From IMG/VR virus record IMGVR_UViG_3300046820_000327, positions 1 through 60,395 of that record: DNA of 60,395 bases, one strand, 5' to 3'. Positions 47,539 through 54,942 of the stretch are shown piece after piece. Numbering within the stretch: position 1 is the first letter of the stretch; every line of letters starts with the position of its first letter. The stretch is from a virus. Position numbers and translations under genes: made by a program. A model generated the notes under the pieces. The model was given only the letters and a program-made list of their open reading frames with translations, did no database searches and was not told the DNA's origin.

Positions 47539-48322
47539 TGTTGCCCTCACGTTCTAGCCAAGTGGCTACAGGTTGTAATAACTCTGGATTGTTAGCAGTC
47601 AATTGCTCTAGTAAGTAAGTATATAGATTTGTGTTTTGTCTGTCAATAGCCGCACGTAACACATGATGCCATTTGTAGACATTCCAACCTTTGTAACTCA
47701 TGCGTGGTATGATGTAGTCTAAATCAGTATCAGACATATAGGTAATAAAGTTCCAGGCACCATGGAATCCAAAACTGTCTCTAACCTGACCTAGTTCAAA
47801 ACTAAACTGTTCAGCCAGTGCTGTAGGAGCAAAACTAAAGCCATGCTGTTCAAGATGTTGTTTATGTCCAGCAATAACAGCATCTTCGGCCACAGGTTCC
47901 TCTGGTGTTAAACTAACTGTGCTACTATTGGCAATAAAGTCCAGTAGTCGCCTACTGCGTAAACTAAATCCACCATTGCCCACATTCTCGCCCTCGAGTT
48001 TCCACGGCCACGGTGCACCAATGTAATCGTAGTTTAGAAAATCATCAGTCCACATGTCTTGATTGTTGGCCATACCGTCCCACTGTACGTATAGTGCATG
48101 GTCAGTGTTGATATGTTCTGCTACACCCTTTAGCATTAGATTGGCATATTCTGCCATGCTATTAACCGGGGGCATTATAACATGGCGGGCACCGGGCAGT
48201 ATTTCTCTGTCAGAAATGATCAGCACTTCAGATGGGTTAATGTGATTAAGACTATGCTCGATTGCATACTTGGTTAAATCATACCACTGCCATTCAATGG
48301 CAACCATTGTTATGTTTTTCAT
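47516..48322 (-). CDS. DUF5672 glycosyltransferase-like protein
   Basis: 268 aa. Residues about 75-130 match DUF5672: LYVQWDGMANNQDMW, DDFLNYDYIGAPWPW and VGNGGFSLRSRRLLDF. The family lies in the nucleotide-sugar-dependent transferase group and is common in surface-glycan clusters. It overlaps the next gene by 4 nt. It is last of six genes with sugar-related signatures, and its acceptor is unknown. Confidence 0.75.
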   Translation of the reverse strand: MKNITMVAIEWQWYDLTKYAIEHSLNHINPSEVLIISDREILPGARHVIMPPVNSMAEYANLMLKGVAEHINTDHALYVQWDGMANNQDMWTDDFLNYDYIGAPWPWKLEGENVGNGGFSLRSRRLLDFIANSSTVSLTPEEPVAEDAVIAGHKQHLEQHGFSFAPTALAEQFSFELGQVRDSFGFHGAWNFITYMSDTDLDYIIPRMSYKGWNVYKWHHVLRAAIDRQNTNLYTYLLEQLTANNPELLQPVATWLEREGNNEQRIIL

Positions 48323-49215
48323 TTAACGTGATTTAAAATTACTTGTACAATAGCATCCACGTCCCAATCGGTATTGCATGGATAAGTTTGATTTTGTTCG
48401 CAGATTAGTTGACTTACTGGTCTAACTTGTCTTTCATGGCAACCGACACATGAAACACTGGCTTGTATAGTTGTACAGTTTTTACCAAGCTCGCCGTCCC
48501 TGTAAGGCAGAATATATTCTGGCCGTACATGACTTAGCAATGCTAGGATAGGACAAGCAGATGTTCCAGCAATGTGGAATGGGCCGGAGTCTACACCAAT
48601 AAACAATCGAGCATGGCTCATGAGCACATGTTCTTCTTGTAAGTTGTAGGCGCCTAGTCTGTTGACAATCAGTGGATGGTCGTTGATGCTAATGTCATTT
48701 GGGCCACCTACCAGCACAACTTTAGTATCAACAGTCTGTGTAAATACGCCTTCGAGGATTTGAAACCATGTTTGTGGTTGTATGTTTTTATTGGCCCAAT
48801 ACCAGTTACGCATGTGAATAACAATAAAATTGTCGCCGATGTTTTCTGCAATATCCTGTTCTACCCTTGCACGATCTTCGGGAGTAGGAAACAGTTCCAT
48901 ACTTTGATCGCGACCGTGGTCTAAACCAAATACTCTGTGAAAGTATGTATCAACGAAATGGTTCCTGGGATTAAACTCGTAACTGTTGTCCAAGTCGTAG
49001 ATCACATCATAATGCTTGCCAATGGGCATATCTTTATATACATTATCCACGTGTGGATTACGTCTGTAGACATCAATAAAGTCTGTACAGATATCAATAG
49101 TGGCTGTTGTGCCGTGAGCTTTTCTAAGTTCGCGGACAACACCTGTGGTCATAACAACATCGCCTAATGCGGCACGGCGTTTTACTAAAATTTTAATTGG
49201 GTTTTCAATTTTCAT
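48319..49215 (-). CDS. GT9-family (heptosyltransferase-like) glycosyltransferase
   Basis: 298 aa. KILVKRRAALGDVVMTTGVV is the N-terminal GT9 motif and LFIGVDSGPFHIAGTSACPI is the donor-site motif. GT9 enzymes add heptose or related sugars from ADP-sugars to LPS. A CxxC pair (CVGCHERQ) near the C-terminus is an extra feature. It overlaps genes on both sides by 4 nt. The target may be host LPS or a virion glycan. Confidence 0.85.
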   Translation of the reverse strand: MKIENPIKILVKRRAALGDVVMTTGVVRELRKAHGTTATIDICTDFIDVYRRNPHVDNVYKDMPIGKHYDVIYDLDNSYEFNPRNHFVDTYFHRVFGLDHGRDQSMELFPTPEDRARVEQDIAENIGDNFIVIHMRNWYWANKNIQPQTWFQILEGVFTQTVDTKVVLVGGPNDISINDHPLIVNRLGAYNLQEEHVLMSHARLFIGVDSGPFHIAGTSACPILALLSHVRPEYILPYRDGELGKNCTTIQASVSCVGCHERQVRPVSQLICEQNQTYPCNTDWDVDAIVQVILNHVK

Positions 49216-50429
49216 AATGATTCTACACGATATTCTGGAAAGTAACGCACAAACTTATCATGTTCGTTGTATCTGCGTAATAGTATTTTACTCTTTATCT
49301 CATCGTAAAAATTCCAAGCCAATGGAACAAATACAATTTTATCTTTGCTGGTATAATTACCTAGGTAGCTTGCTGGTACCACAGGAACATGACTTCCGGG
49401 TGTGTACTTGTCTTGTTTGAGTGGGTTATCATCAATGACAAAATCCATGTATAACTTACTATAGTTCAACAAAGTGTTGCCTTTGGCGGCGGCACCATAG
49501 CCAGCAATAATATATCCCAGCCTTGCATACGTGTCGATCTGCTCTTTAAGACGTTCTACTAAAAAGTATGCGTTGCCTGCCCAACTAACGTATGTTGTTT
49601 CATTTAGTAAACCTTGCTGTGCTTCTAGTGCAATTAAGTTGTCGACGTGTCGCGGACGACTTTGTGTTTTTGCAATTACAAAAATATAACTAGTACCATG
49701 CACTGGTGCCTTAACTACATCAATTAAATTTAACCCAGCACGTTTGCATAATTCGTTCATGCTGTTGACATTATAGAAATTAATGTGCTCGTGATATATA
49801 GTATCAAACTCGCCGTTAACAACCATATCGCATTGACTGGTTTGGATATATAGCCTACTGCTTTCGCTCATTACACGTTTAGCACGTTGTAAAAATGCCA
49901 CTGGATCAGGATTGTGTGCAAAGCTATTTTGTGCAGTAATAACATCAAATGTTTGATTAAAATGTTCTAGTGCGGCATCATCCCAAAATCCACAATAGAC
50001 ATTATGTTGTTGACTACTAATAGGATATAAGTTTTCTGCAGGGTCAACTCCGTAGGTAGTGTAGCCAGCCGATTTAAACGCATTCAACTGTGTACCATCG
50101 TTGCATCCAATGTCTAGCACAGAGCTTGGCCAAAAAGGCACAGTCTCTCTAACCCAACGTGCAAACCACGCAGAATGATCCTTTAATGTTTGACTTGTAC
50201 CCGACACATACAAATAGTTCTTGTAAATTAATTCTGGGTTTACTGCATGAGTTAATTGCAAGTGATAGCAATTGTTACACAAATTAACTGCCAGCGGATA
50301 TTTTGCTTCTGGTGTCGCAACATCATCAACAAAACTGTTGGCTAATGGTTGTTCGCCAAGGTCCAATGTTTTAGTTAAATGCTCGCCACCACAGGCAAGA
50401 CATTGAGTTAAGTGTTTTACGTTTTCCAT
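49212..50429 (-). CDS. Sugar C-methyltransferase (TylC3-like)
   Basis: 405 aa. An N-terminal zinc site (CLACGG ... CNNC, residues about 10-55) is followed by a SAM-binding domain (SVLDIGCNDGTQL) and a C-terminal domain (IAGYGAAAKGNTLL) as in NDP-sugar C-methyltransferases. Length, order and Cys pattern fit the Methyltransf_13/_23/_14 trio. It would make a branched deoxysugar together with the dehydratase encoded two genes upstream. Confidence 0.85.
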   Translation of the reverse strand: MENVKHLTQCLACGGEHLTKTLDLGEQPLANSFVDDVATPEAKYPLAVNLCNNCYHLQLTHAVNPELIYKNYLYVSGTSQTLKDHSAWFARWVRETVPFWPSSVLDIGCNDGTQLNAFKSAGYTTYGVDPAENLYPISSQQHNVYCGFWDDAALEHFNQTFDVITAQNSFAHNPDPVAFLQRAKRVMSESSRLYIQTSQCDMVVNGEFDTIYHEHINFYNVNSMNELCKRAGLNLIDVVKAPVHGTSYIFVIAKTQSRPRHVDNLIALEAQQGLLNETTYVSWAGNAYFLVERLKEQIDTYARLGYIIAGYGAAAKGNTLLNYSKLYMDFVIDDNPLKQDKYTPGSHVPVVPASYLGNYTSKDKIVFVPLAWNFYDEIKSKILLRRYNEHDKFVRYFPEYRVESL

Positions 50430-51145
50430 TAATTTTTAATTGGATGTCCATTGGGTGCAATATTACCTTCTACACCCACTGCATCTACTTCATAGACAGT
50501 TTCTTGATCTAAGAATTTAGCCAGTACATGCTCAATGTCAATGTACCCACCGTTGTTTACACGCTCAACAAAGCAAGCAAAACTACGTTCATATACATTA
50601 ATAATGTTGTCATTGAGTGCCCGCGGCCAAGACCACAAGCGAGCCATATACTGCCAAGGCTGTGTGGTTAGTTCTACTGGAAACTGACTTTTGTGTTTGC
50701 GACCAATAACAACCTTGTCTACTACATCTGGTGCTTGATATAAAGATAGGTCAAATTGATCATTAATAATGTATCTGCCAGACATCTTGTGGATACGATC
50801 GTATGTATCTAAATCGCCGGAGTCTTTAAGCAATTTTAATGCACGACCAAAGCACATGATTTCTGTTCCATTTTTTACAATGTCCCAATTGTCTGTGCTG
50901 TTGTACATACTGCGTACATCTGGTTCGTCAGTTAAATCAATAAAGATATCGCAGGCATCTTCAAGTGCTTGTGCTTGTTCGGGTTTTAGATCCTCGCCAG
51001 TTACTTCCATAATAACTACTTCAGCACCTGGCACATGGCGACGAATACTGGCCACAGTATCTAATGTTTGCTGTAATCTATCCGCAGGGTTGAATACACC
51101 AAAGCGGCTGTTAATAGCACTAGTTACAATAAAACAATGCTTCAT
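50429..51145 (-). CDS. Putative glycosyltransferase-like phage protein (238 aa)
   Basis: 238 aa: MKHCFIVTSAINSRFGVFNP, RLQQTLDTVASIRRHVPGAE, and DRIHKMSGRYIINDQFDLSL. The motif KMSGRY near a DxD-like DTYDRIH is seen in GT-A-like proteins of glycan clusters. It overlaps its neighbours and lies between the dehydratase and the C-methyltransferase, which supports a sugar-transfer role. The family is not confidently named. Confidence 0.6.
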   Translation of the reverse strand: MKHCFIVTSAINSRFGVFNPADRLQQTLDTVASIRRHVPGAEVVIMEVTGEDLKPEQAQALEDACDIFIDLTDEPDVRSMYNSTDNWDIVKNGTEIMCFGRALKLLKDSGDLDTYDRIHKMSGRYIINDQFDLSLYQAPDVVDKVVIGRKHKSQFPVELTTQPWQYMARLWSWPRALNDNIINVYERSFACFVERVNNGGYIDIEHVLAKFLDQETVYEVDAVGVEGNIAPNGHPIKN

Positions 51146-52173
51146 TTACGCAACCAACGTGTGTTAATTAATGTCCAGTCCACTACTTCTTTAACACGAT
51201 CGCTAAACTTGATCTTTGGCTCCCATCCTAGACTCTTTAGTAGTCCGCCATCCAATGCATAACGCAAATCGTGACCAGGACGTGAGCTGTGGAAGTCAGT
51301 CATTTCGTAAACAAGTTCTTTACCCACTGCACCAGCAATCATTTTGGCTAGTGTTAGGTTGTCAATTTCTTCTGGGCCTACTAAGTTAAACTTAGGACAC
51401 TTAGCACCACCGTAATCACCTGTGTGTTTATAATCTTTTAGTTTATCTAAAATAAACATTAAGCCATCTGCTACGTCCTTAGCGTGAATATAATGTCGTG
51501 ATCCTGCTTTGGTTTTGCTTGGGTCACTGTGTACAGTTACTAACTCGCCGTCACGAGCTTTTTGGATTACCATTGGAATAAACTTCTCTGGGTGTTGACG
51601 TTCACCAAACACGTTCATAGTGTGTGTTACCACAATAGGAAGTTTGTAAGTGTTTTCAAACGCTACACAGATTTCCTCAGCGGCCGCTTTTGATGCTGAG
51701 TATGGATTTGTTGAATTGTAACGATCGTACTCTTTGTAGTTTACACCTTCCGGTGCTGGACCAAATACTTCATCAGTGGAGAAGTAAACAAATCGTTCCA
51801 AGTTCTTTAGTGTGCGAGCATAGTTAAGCAAGTTGGTTGTACCAACTACGTTATCCATAACAAATTCCATCGGGAATTCAATTGAACGGTCAACATGTGA
51901 TCCTGCGGCCAAATGTAGCACAATTTCCACAGGACCAATTTGGTCTTGGATCATTGGATTCAGTTCTGCTTTTAAGTCGTGGAATACAACTTTAAGACGT
52001 TTGCGTTGCTCTGGGTCGATGTCTTGCATCATATCAGCAAGACGATTTAAGTTACCACTAAAGTCCAGGCGATCTAGACTTACAATTTCCCAATCTGTGG
52101 TACGTAGGATTCTTTCAATTACGTGGTGTGCAATGAAACCTGCACCGCCAGTGATTAGCACTCTTTTTGACAT
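51142..52173 (-). CDS. NAD-dependent NDP-sugar dehydratase/epimerase
   Basis: 343 aa. The Rossmann motif GGAGFIAHH (residues 9-17), the STDEVFGP loop and YSASKAAAEE with the Tyr-x3-Lys pair are typical of the extended SDR family, closest to dTDP-glucose 4,6-dehydratase by the STDEV motif. It gives a 4-keto-6-deoxy sugar that the C-methyltransferase could use. A late motif (AATAAATA) lies 29 nt upstream, so the sugar cluster is probably expressed late. Confidence 0.85.
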   Translation of the reverse strand: MSKRVLITGGAGFIAHHVIERILRTTDWEIVSLDRLDFSGNLNRLADMMQDIDPEQRKRLKVVFHDLKAELNPMIQDQIGPVEIVLHLAAGSHVDRSIEFPMEFVMDNVVGTTNLLNYARTLKNLERFVYFSTDEVFGPAPEGVNYKEYDRYNSTNPYSASKAAAEEICVAFENTYKLPIVVTHTMNVFGERQHPEKFIPMVIQKARDGELVTVHSDPSKTKAGSRHYIHAKDVADGLMFILDKLKDYKHTGDYGGAKCPKFNLVGPEEIDNLTLAKMIAGAVGKELVYEMTDFHSSRPGHDLRYALDGGLLKSLGWEPKIKFSDRVKEVVDWTLINTRWLRK

Positions 52174-52201
52174 TTAAACTCCAGTGTGTATTTGATTTTA
52201 A

Positions 52202-52209
52202 TATTTATT
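52202..52209 (-). promoter_or_regulatory. Late promoter motif AATAAATA
   Basis: Exact NATAAATA on the minus strand, extended as AATAAATATT, 29 nt before the dehydratase ATG (52173); it overlaps the stop of the GT17 gene. Confidence 0.55.
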
Positions 52210-53053
52210 TAGGCAGGAAGTTCCTGGCCGAATCATCTGAACCAAAAATAATGTAATCTCGATATTGGTCCACACGTTCTCTTAATTCTAATGGAAAGTA
52301 ATCGTCTAAATTGACCATTACAAATTGTTTTGCTACACGAGGATTAAATCCACGCTGTTGAGCGATACTGGACTTAACATCAATACTGCCCAATACATCT
52401 GCGGTGTTTAATTCGCTGTGTGCAAAACTTTTAATTTTATTTTTAATAAACTCGTCGTCGCCGATATAGGTAAAATGCCAGCCAGCATGTTCTAGCATAG
52501 CTACAGTACCATCGTCAAAATTATATGGTAACTCGTGTAATACCCAACGACTACGTCTTAGATCCTCGGGACTGGTTAACGCACCTACTTGTCCGGCTGT
52601 GGCCCAGACGCAATAACTTTCATTGTCATTTATCAACATGTAGTTAAACTTAAAGTTGAAATAGGGCATACGCAAACCGTAGGCTTGTCTAGGATTTTTT
52701 CTAATGTAGTCAACAGTCTCGGGACGAATGAATTCGTCTACGTCACTGATGATAGCAACGTCTGTTGCATCAGCGTTAACCAAACCACGTAAGATAGCAT
52801 CACGCTGGAAACGTTCATTCTGCCAAGGGTCAGAACTCATGGGCATGTTATCTACTACCACATGAATGATCTTGTCACTGTACTTTTGATAACGATGTTC
52901 GTTGTCTTTGTAGTAAAGATCTTTGGGTTGATTTTGAAATGTAGTAGTTGCTTCCACTAAAACAAAATAATCAACCTTGGCGTATAGTTCTGCTAATCGT
53001 AGATCCAGTAATTCTAGTTCGTTGTAAAATGTAAAACAGTCATAGATTTTCAT
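52205..53053 (-). CDS. GT17-family glycosyltransferase
   Basis: 282 aa. MKIYDCFTFYNELELLDLRL and YFVLVEATTTFQNQPKDLYY with IISDVDEFIRPETV match family 17, named after beta-1,4-N-acetylglucosaminyltransferase. The DVDE acid cluster binds metal and nucleotide sugar. Related genes occur in T4-like marine phages and cyanobacterial or proteobacterial glycan islands. It lies upstream of the late motif of the sugar cluster, so its own start point may be the promoter at 53246. Confidence 0.85.
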   Translation of the reverse strand: MKIYDCFTFYNELELLDLRLAELYAKVDYFVLVEATTTFQNQPKDLYYKDNEHRYQKYSDKIIHVVVDNMPMSSDPWQNERFQRDAILRGLVNADATDVAIISDVDEFIRPETVDYIRKNPRQAYGLRMPYFNFKFNYMLINDNESYCVWATAGQVGALTSPEDLRRSRWVLHELPYNFDDGTVAMLEHAGWHFTYIGDDEFIKNKIKSFAHSELNTADVLGSIDVKSSIAQQRGFNPRVAKQFVMVNLDDYFPLELRERVDQYRDYIIFGSDDSARNFLPK

Positions 53054-53061
53054 ATAACTAT

Positions 53062-53217
53062 TTACTCATCAGATTTAGCGTCGGCTTCCAAATATTGTTT
53101 GATTACACGTATAGCTTTACGGCTAGTATCATAGACAAATTCTTTGGTGTCATCTTCTGTGGTCACAGCCAAAATAAAACCGTTCGCTACTTTTCGAACT
53201 TCAATTGATTCAAACAT
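53062..53217 (-). CDS. 51-aa phage protein with its own promoter
   Basis: A short gene read by hand: MFESIEVRKVANGFILAVTT, then EFVYDTSRKAIRVIKQYLEA and a short acidic tail. GAGGT is the ribosome-binding site and the start codon is 24-29 nt past a strong promoter. It looks like a small alpha/beta fold. The type occurs in T4-like marine phages as an unnamed protein. The GT17 gene follows after 8 nt. Confidence 0.7.
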   Translation of the reverse strand: MFESIEVRKVANGFILAVTTEDDTKEFVYDTSRKAIRVIKQYLEADAKSDE

Positions 53218-53245
53218 AATTACCTCTAGAGTTAGTTGAACTACT

Positions 53246-53274
53246 ATAATAACATAGCTAGAAATTTAAGTCAA
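53246..53274 (-). promoter_or_regulatory. Sigma70-type promoter TTGACT-17-TATTAT
   Basis: TTGACT (53269-53274), 17 bp, TATTAT (53246-53251) with extended -10 TGT on the minus strand, directly behind the porin terminator. Confidence 0.75.
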
Positions 53275-53275
53275 C

Positions 53276-53297
53276 AAAAAGCCCACCGAAGTGGGCT
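53276..53297 (-). terminator. Rho-independent terminator of the porin gene
   Basis: Stem AGCCCAC/GTGGGCT with a TTCG loop, followed by TTTTT on the minus strand, 25 nt after the porin stop codon. Confidence 0.92.
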
Positions 53298-53321
53298 GAT
53301 TGATTTGCTCTAAATTTTGGT

Positions 53322-54260
53322 TTAGAAACGATGTGTTAAACCAACACCATACCGCTGTGCTTGGTTAGCTCTTGCTGGAGCATCTTGATTTTGGTAAGCA
53401 ATATCAACTGCTGTACGCTTGCTGAAGTTATAAGCAAAACCCACTGTGGATGTTTTTTGATCCACAACATCTTTTACACCATAACCAATTTTAAAATCAA
53501 CTTTGGTTGTGACTGGGTGCAACGCACTCAATGACCATGCTTTGTAATCAACATTAGAGATTTTGTCTTGGCTGTAGCCAGCAAATACTCGTGTTTTAGT
53601 TGGCAATGTGTATGCCGCATTTAACAATGTTGTTTCATCTGTGCCAGCTGTAGTGTAACGGAAAGCACCAAGGTGTAGGTCTTTTACTGGATTCAACACA
53701 GTATAAAATACTTGTGTATCTTCTACAGTTGCACTTTCACTTTGGCCGTTTTGGTAACCAACGATTACGCCTGCAATTGGGGTGGCTTCAATGAAAATAC
53801 CATTACCGATACGGTTGTTACGATAAGAGTGAGTTTTGTTTGCGGCACTGAACAATGGCAATACTGCAAATGCATCAAAGCGTGATTTACCGTACTGGAA
53901 CATGGCATTGTCCTTACGGCCCATATCAATGCTACCAAATTTATTTGATAGACCTACTGTACTTTGACGATCACCAAATTTACTGGCATCAGCCGATGCT
54001 GGGTTATCTGCGGCAATGCTGGTATCAATCATGAAGTTTGCACGTATACCGTCGCCTAAATCTTCAGAACCTCTGAAGAAGATGTTGCTGGTGTTGCTGT
54101 CAATTTGTGTTGCCTTGGCACTACCTGCACTGGTATTATTTGTAAAATACTGACTGATACGACCACCAATTTGCACATTTGACGAAGCAAGTACATTTGT
54201 CTGTGCTTGAGCGCCAACTGCTGTGGCCAAAAGACCAACTGCTAATAGTTTCTTAAACAT
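53322..54260 (-). CDS. Outer-membrane porin (betaproteobacterial type)
   Basis: 312 aa. MFKKLLAVGLLATAVGAQA is a signal peptide (cut before QT). The mature protein is a general porin: GGRISQYFTN, FRGSEDLGDGIRANFMIDTS, and DRQSTVGLSNKFGSIDMGRK. It ends in YGVGLTHRF with the terminal Phe that BamA recognises. It is a bit shorter than Burkholderiales porins (340-400 aa). It has a strong ribosome-binding site (AAAGGAG), its own promoter and its own terminator, so it can be expressed independently. It would change outer-membrane permeability or replace a receptor. Confidence 0.93.
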   Translation of the reverse strand: MFKKLLAVGLLATAVGAQAQTNVLASSNVQIGGRISQYFTNNTSAGSAKATQIDSNTSNIFFRGSEDLGDGIRANFMIDTSIAADNPASADASKFGDRQSTVGLSNKFGSIDMGRKDNAMFQYGKSRFDAFAVLPLFSAANKTHSYRNNRIGNGIFIEATPIAGVIVGYQNGQSESATVEDTQVFYTVLNPVKDLHLGAFRYTTAGTDETTLLNAAYTLPTKTRVFAGYSQDKISNVDYKAWSLSALHPVTTKVDFKIGYGVKDVVDQKTSTVGFAYNFSKRTAVDIAYQNQDAPARANQAQRYGVGLTHRF

Positions 54261-54293
54261 TCTAGTTTTCTCCTTTAGTTGAAACTTGATAAA

Positions 54294-54323
54294 ATTTTAC
54301 ACAACAGGACACTACGGTGTCAA
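54294..54323 (-). promoter_or_regulatory. Porin promoter TTGACA-18-TAAAAT
   Basis: TTGACA (54318-54323), 18 bp, TAAAAT (54294-54299) preceded by TGTG on the minus strand, giving a leader of about 27 nt. The layout equals the promoter at 58623-58652. Confidence 0.8.
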
Positions 54324-54477
54324 GTTATTTGTGTATCAATTTTTGATTTTATGCTAGCGAAGTATTCGCATACGGAAGGGCCCACGCATTTAAGACATAG
54401 AGGTCCTATATTGGTCCGACGTCAGTGTAACTGGCGTTGCTTTGTAAAAATATTTATTTACAACAAATTTATTTAGT
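54324..54477 (-). other. Long porin leader, shared with the Bug leader
   Basis: The 217-bp gap before the porin holds a late motif, then GCAACGCCA (rc of 54432-54440) and TGACGTCGG (rc of 54416-54424), then TCCGTATG near 54369-54377 and CTAGCA near 54352. The same elements in the same order occur at 58653-58792. GGACC is repeated directly (GGACCaatataGGACC). No short gene of the usual type is apparent in it. Confidence 0.7.
54451..54458 (-). promoter_or_regulatory. Late promoter motif AATAAATA
   Basis: AATAAATATT on the minus strand about 20 nt after the HNH stop. It sits in the loop of a possible TTGTAAA/TTTACAA stem. The porin start is about 190 nt further on. Confidence 0.5.
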
Positions 54478-54942
54478 TTATTTTTTGTTCAAATACTCAT
54501 CTATATGACTTTGTATTTGTGGCCTACGTTTTCCGTTATAATATGCTTGATGTGTTGGGCACAACGGCACAATATTATGGTCCGATGCGTCAGTTTCGTC
54601 ACCGTTGACAGCAACAATGTTCACCAATTTTTCTTCCCCGCATACACAGCAACGTTTTTCAATCTTAGTTAAATCTGGTAGCTGTATGTCGCGTTTTTGT
54701 TCATGACTCCAACGCTCAAGATACTGTTTGATTGCTGGTAATACATCCTCGGGCCAGTGACTGTGCAAATACCTGTGGTGTGTTGGGCACAATGGCAATA
54801 CATTTTCTGGGCGTTGATCCGTTTCTACTTCGTTCATGTGATGCACGTCTAGTACGCCATCCTCTCCGCATACTACGCATTTACGCTCATGGTGCTGAAA
54901 ACACACCCATCTAAATCCATTTTGAAAGTCTGTAATTTCCAT
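54478..54942 (-). CDS. Tandem HNH-type nuclease domain protein
   Basis: 154 aa with two similar halves. The first (residues about 22-60) has CVVCGEDGVLDVHHMNEV and NVLPLCPTHHRYLHSH, a complete HNH zinc-bound nuclease site. The second (about 97-140) has CCVCGEEKLVNIVAVNGDET and NIVPLCPTHQAYYN: the Cys pairs remain, but the catalytic HH is lost. It may be active only through the first half. The start overlaps the halogenase stop by one base. It could be a homing-type or packaging-type nuclease. Confidence 0.75.
   Translation of the reverse strand: MEITDFQNGFRWVCFQHHERKCVVCGEDGVLDVHHMNEVETDQRPENVLPLCPTHHRYLHSHWPEDVLPAIKQYLERWSHEQKRDIQLPDLTKIEKRCCVCGEEKLVNIVAVNGDETDASDHNIVPLCPTHQAYYNGKRRPQIQSHIDEYLNKK

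Noticed and set aside
54324-54477. A tRNA or known riboswitch in the porin leader
   Set aside because: No cloverleaf, no CCA end and no known aptamer pattern could be found by eye.
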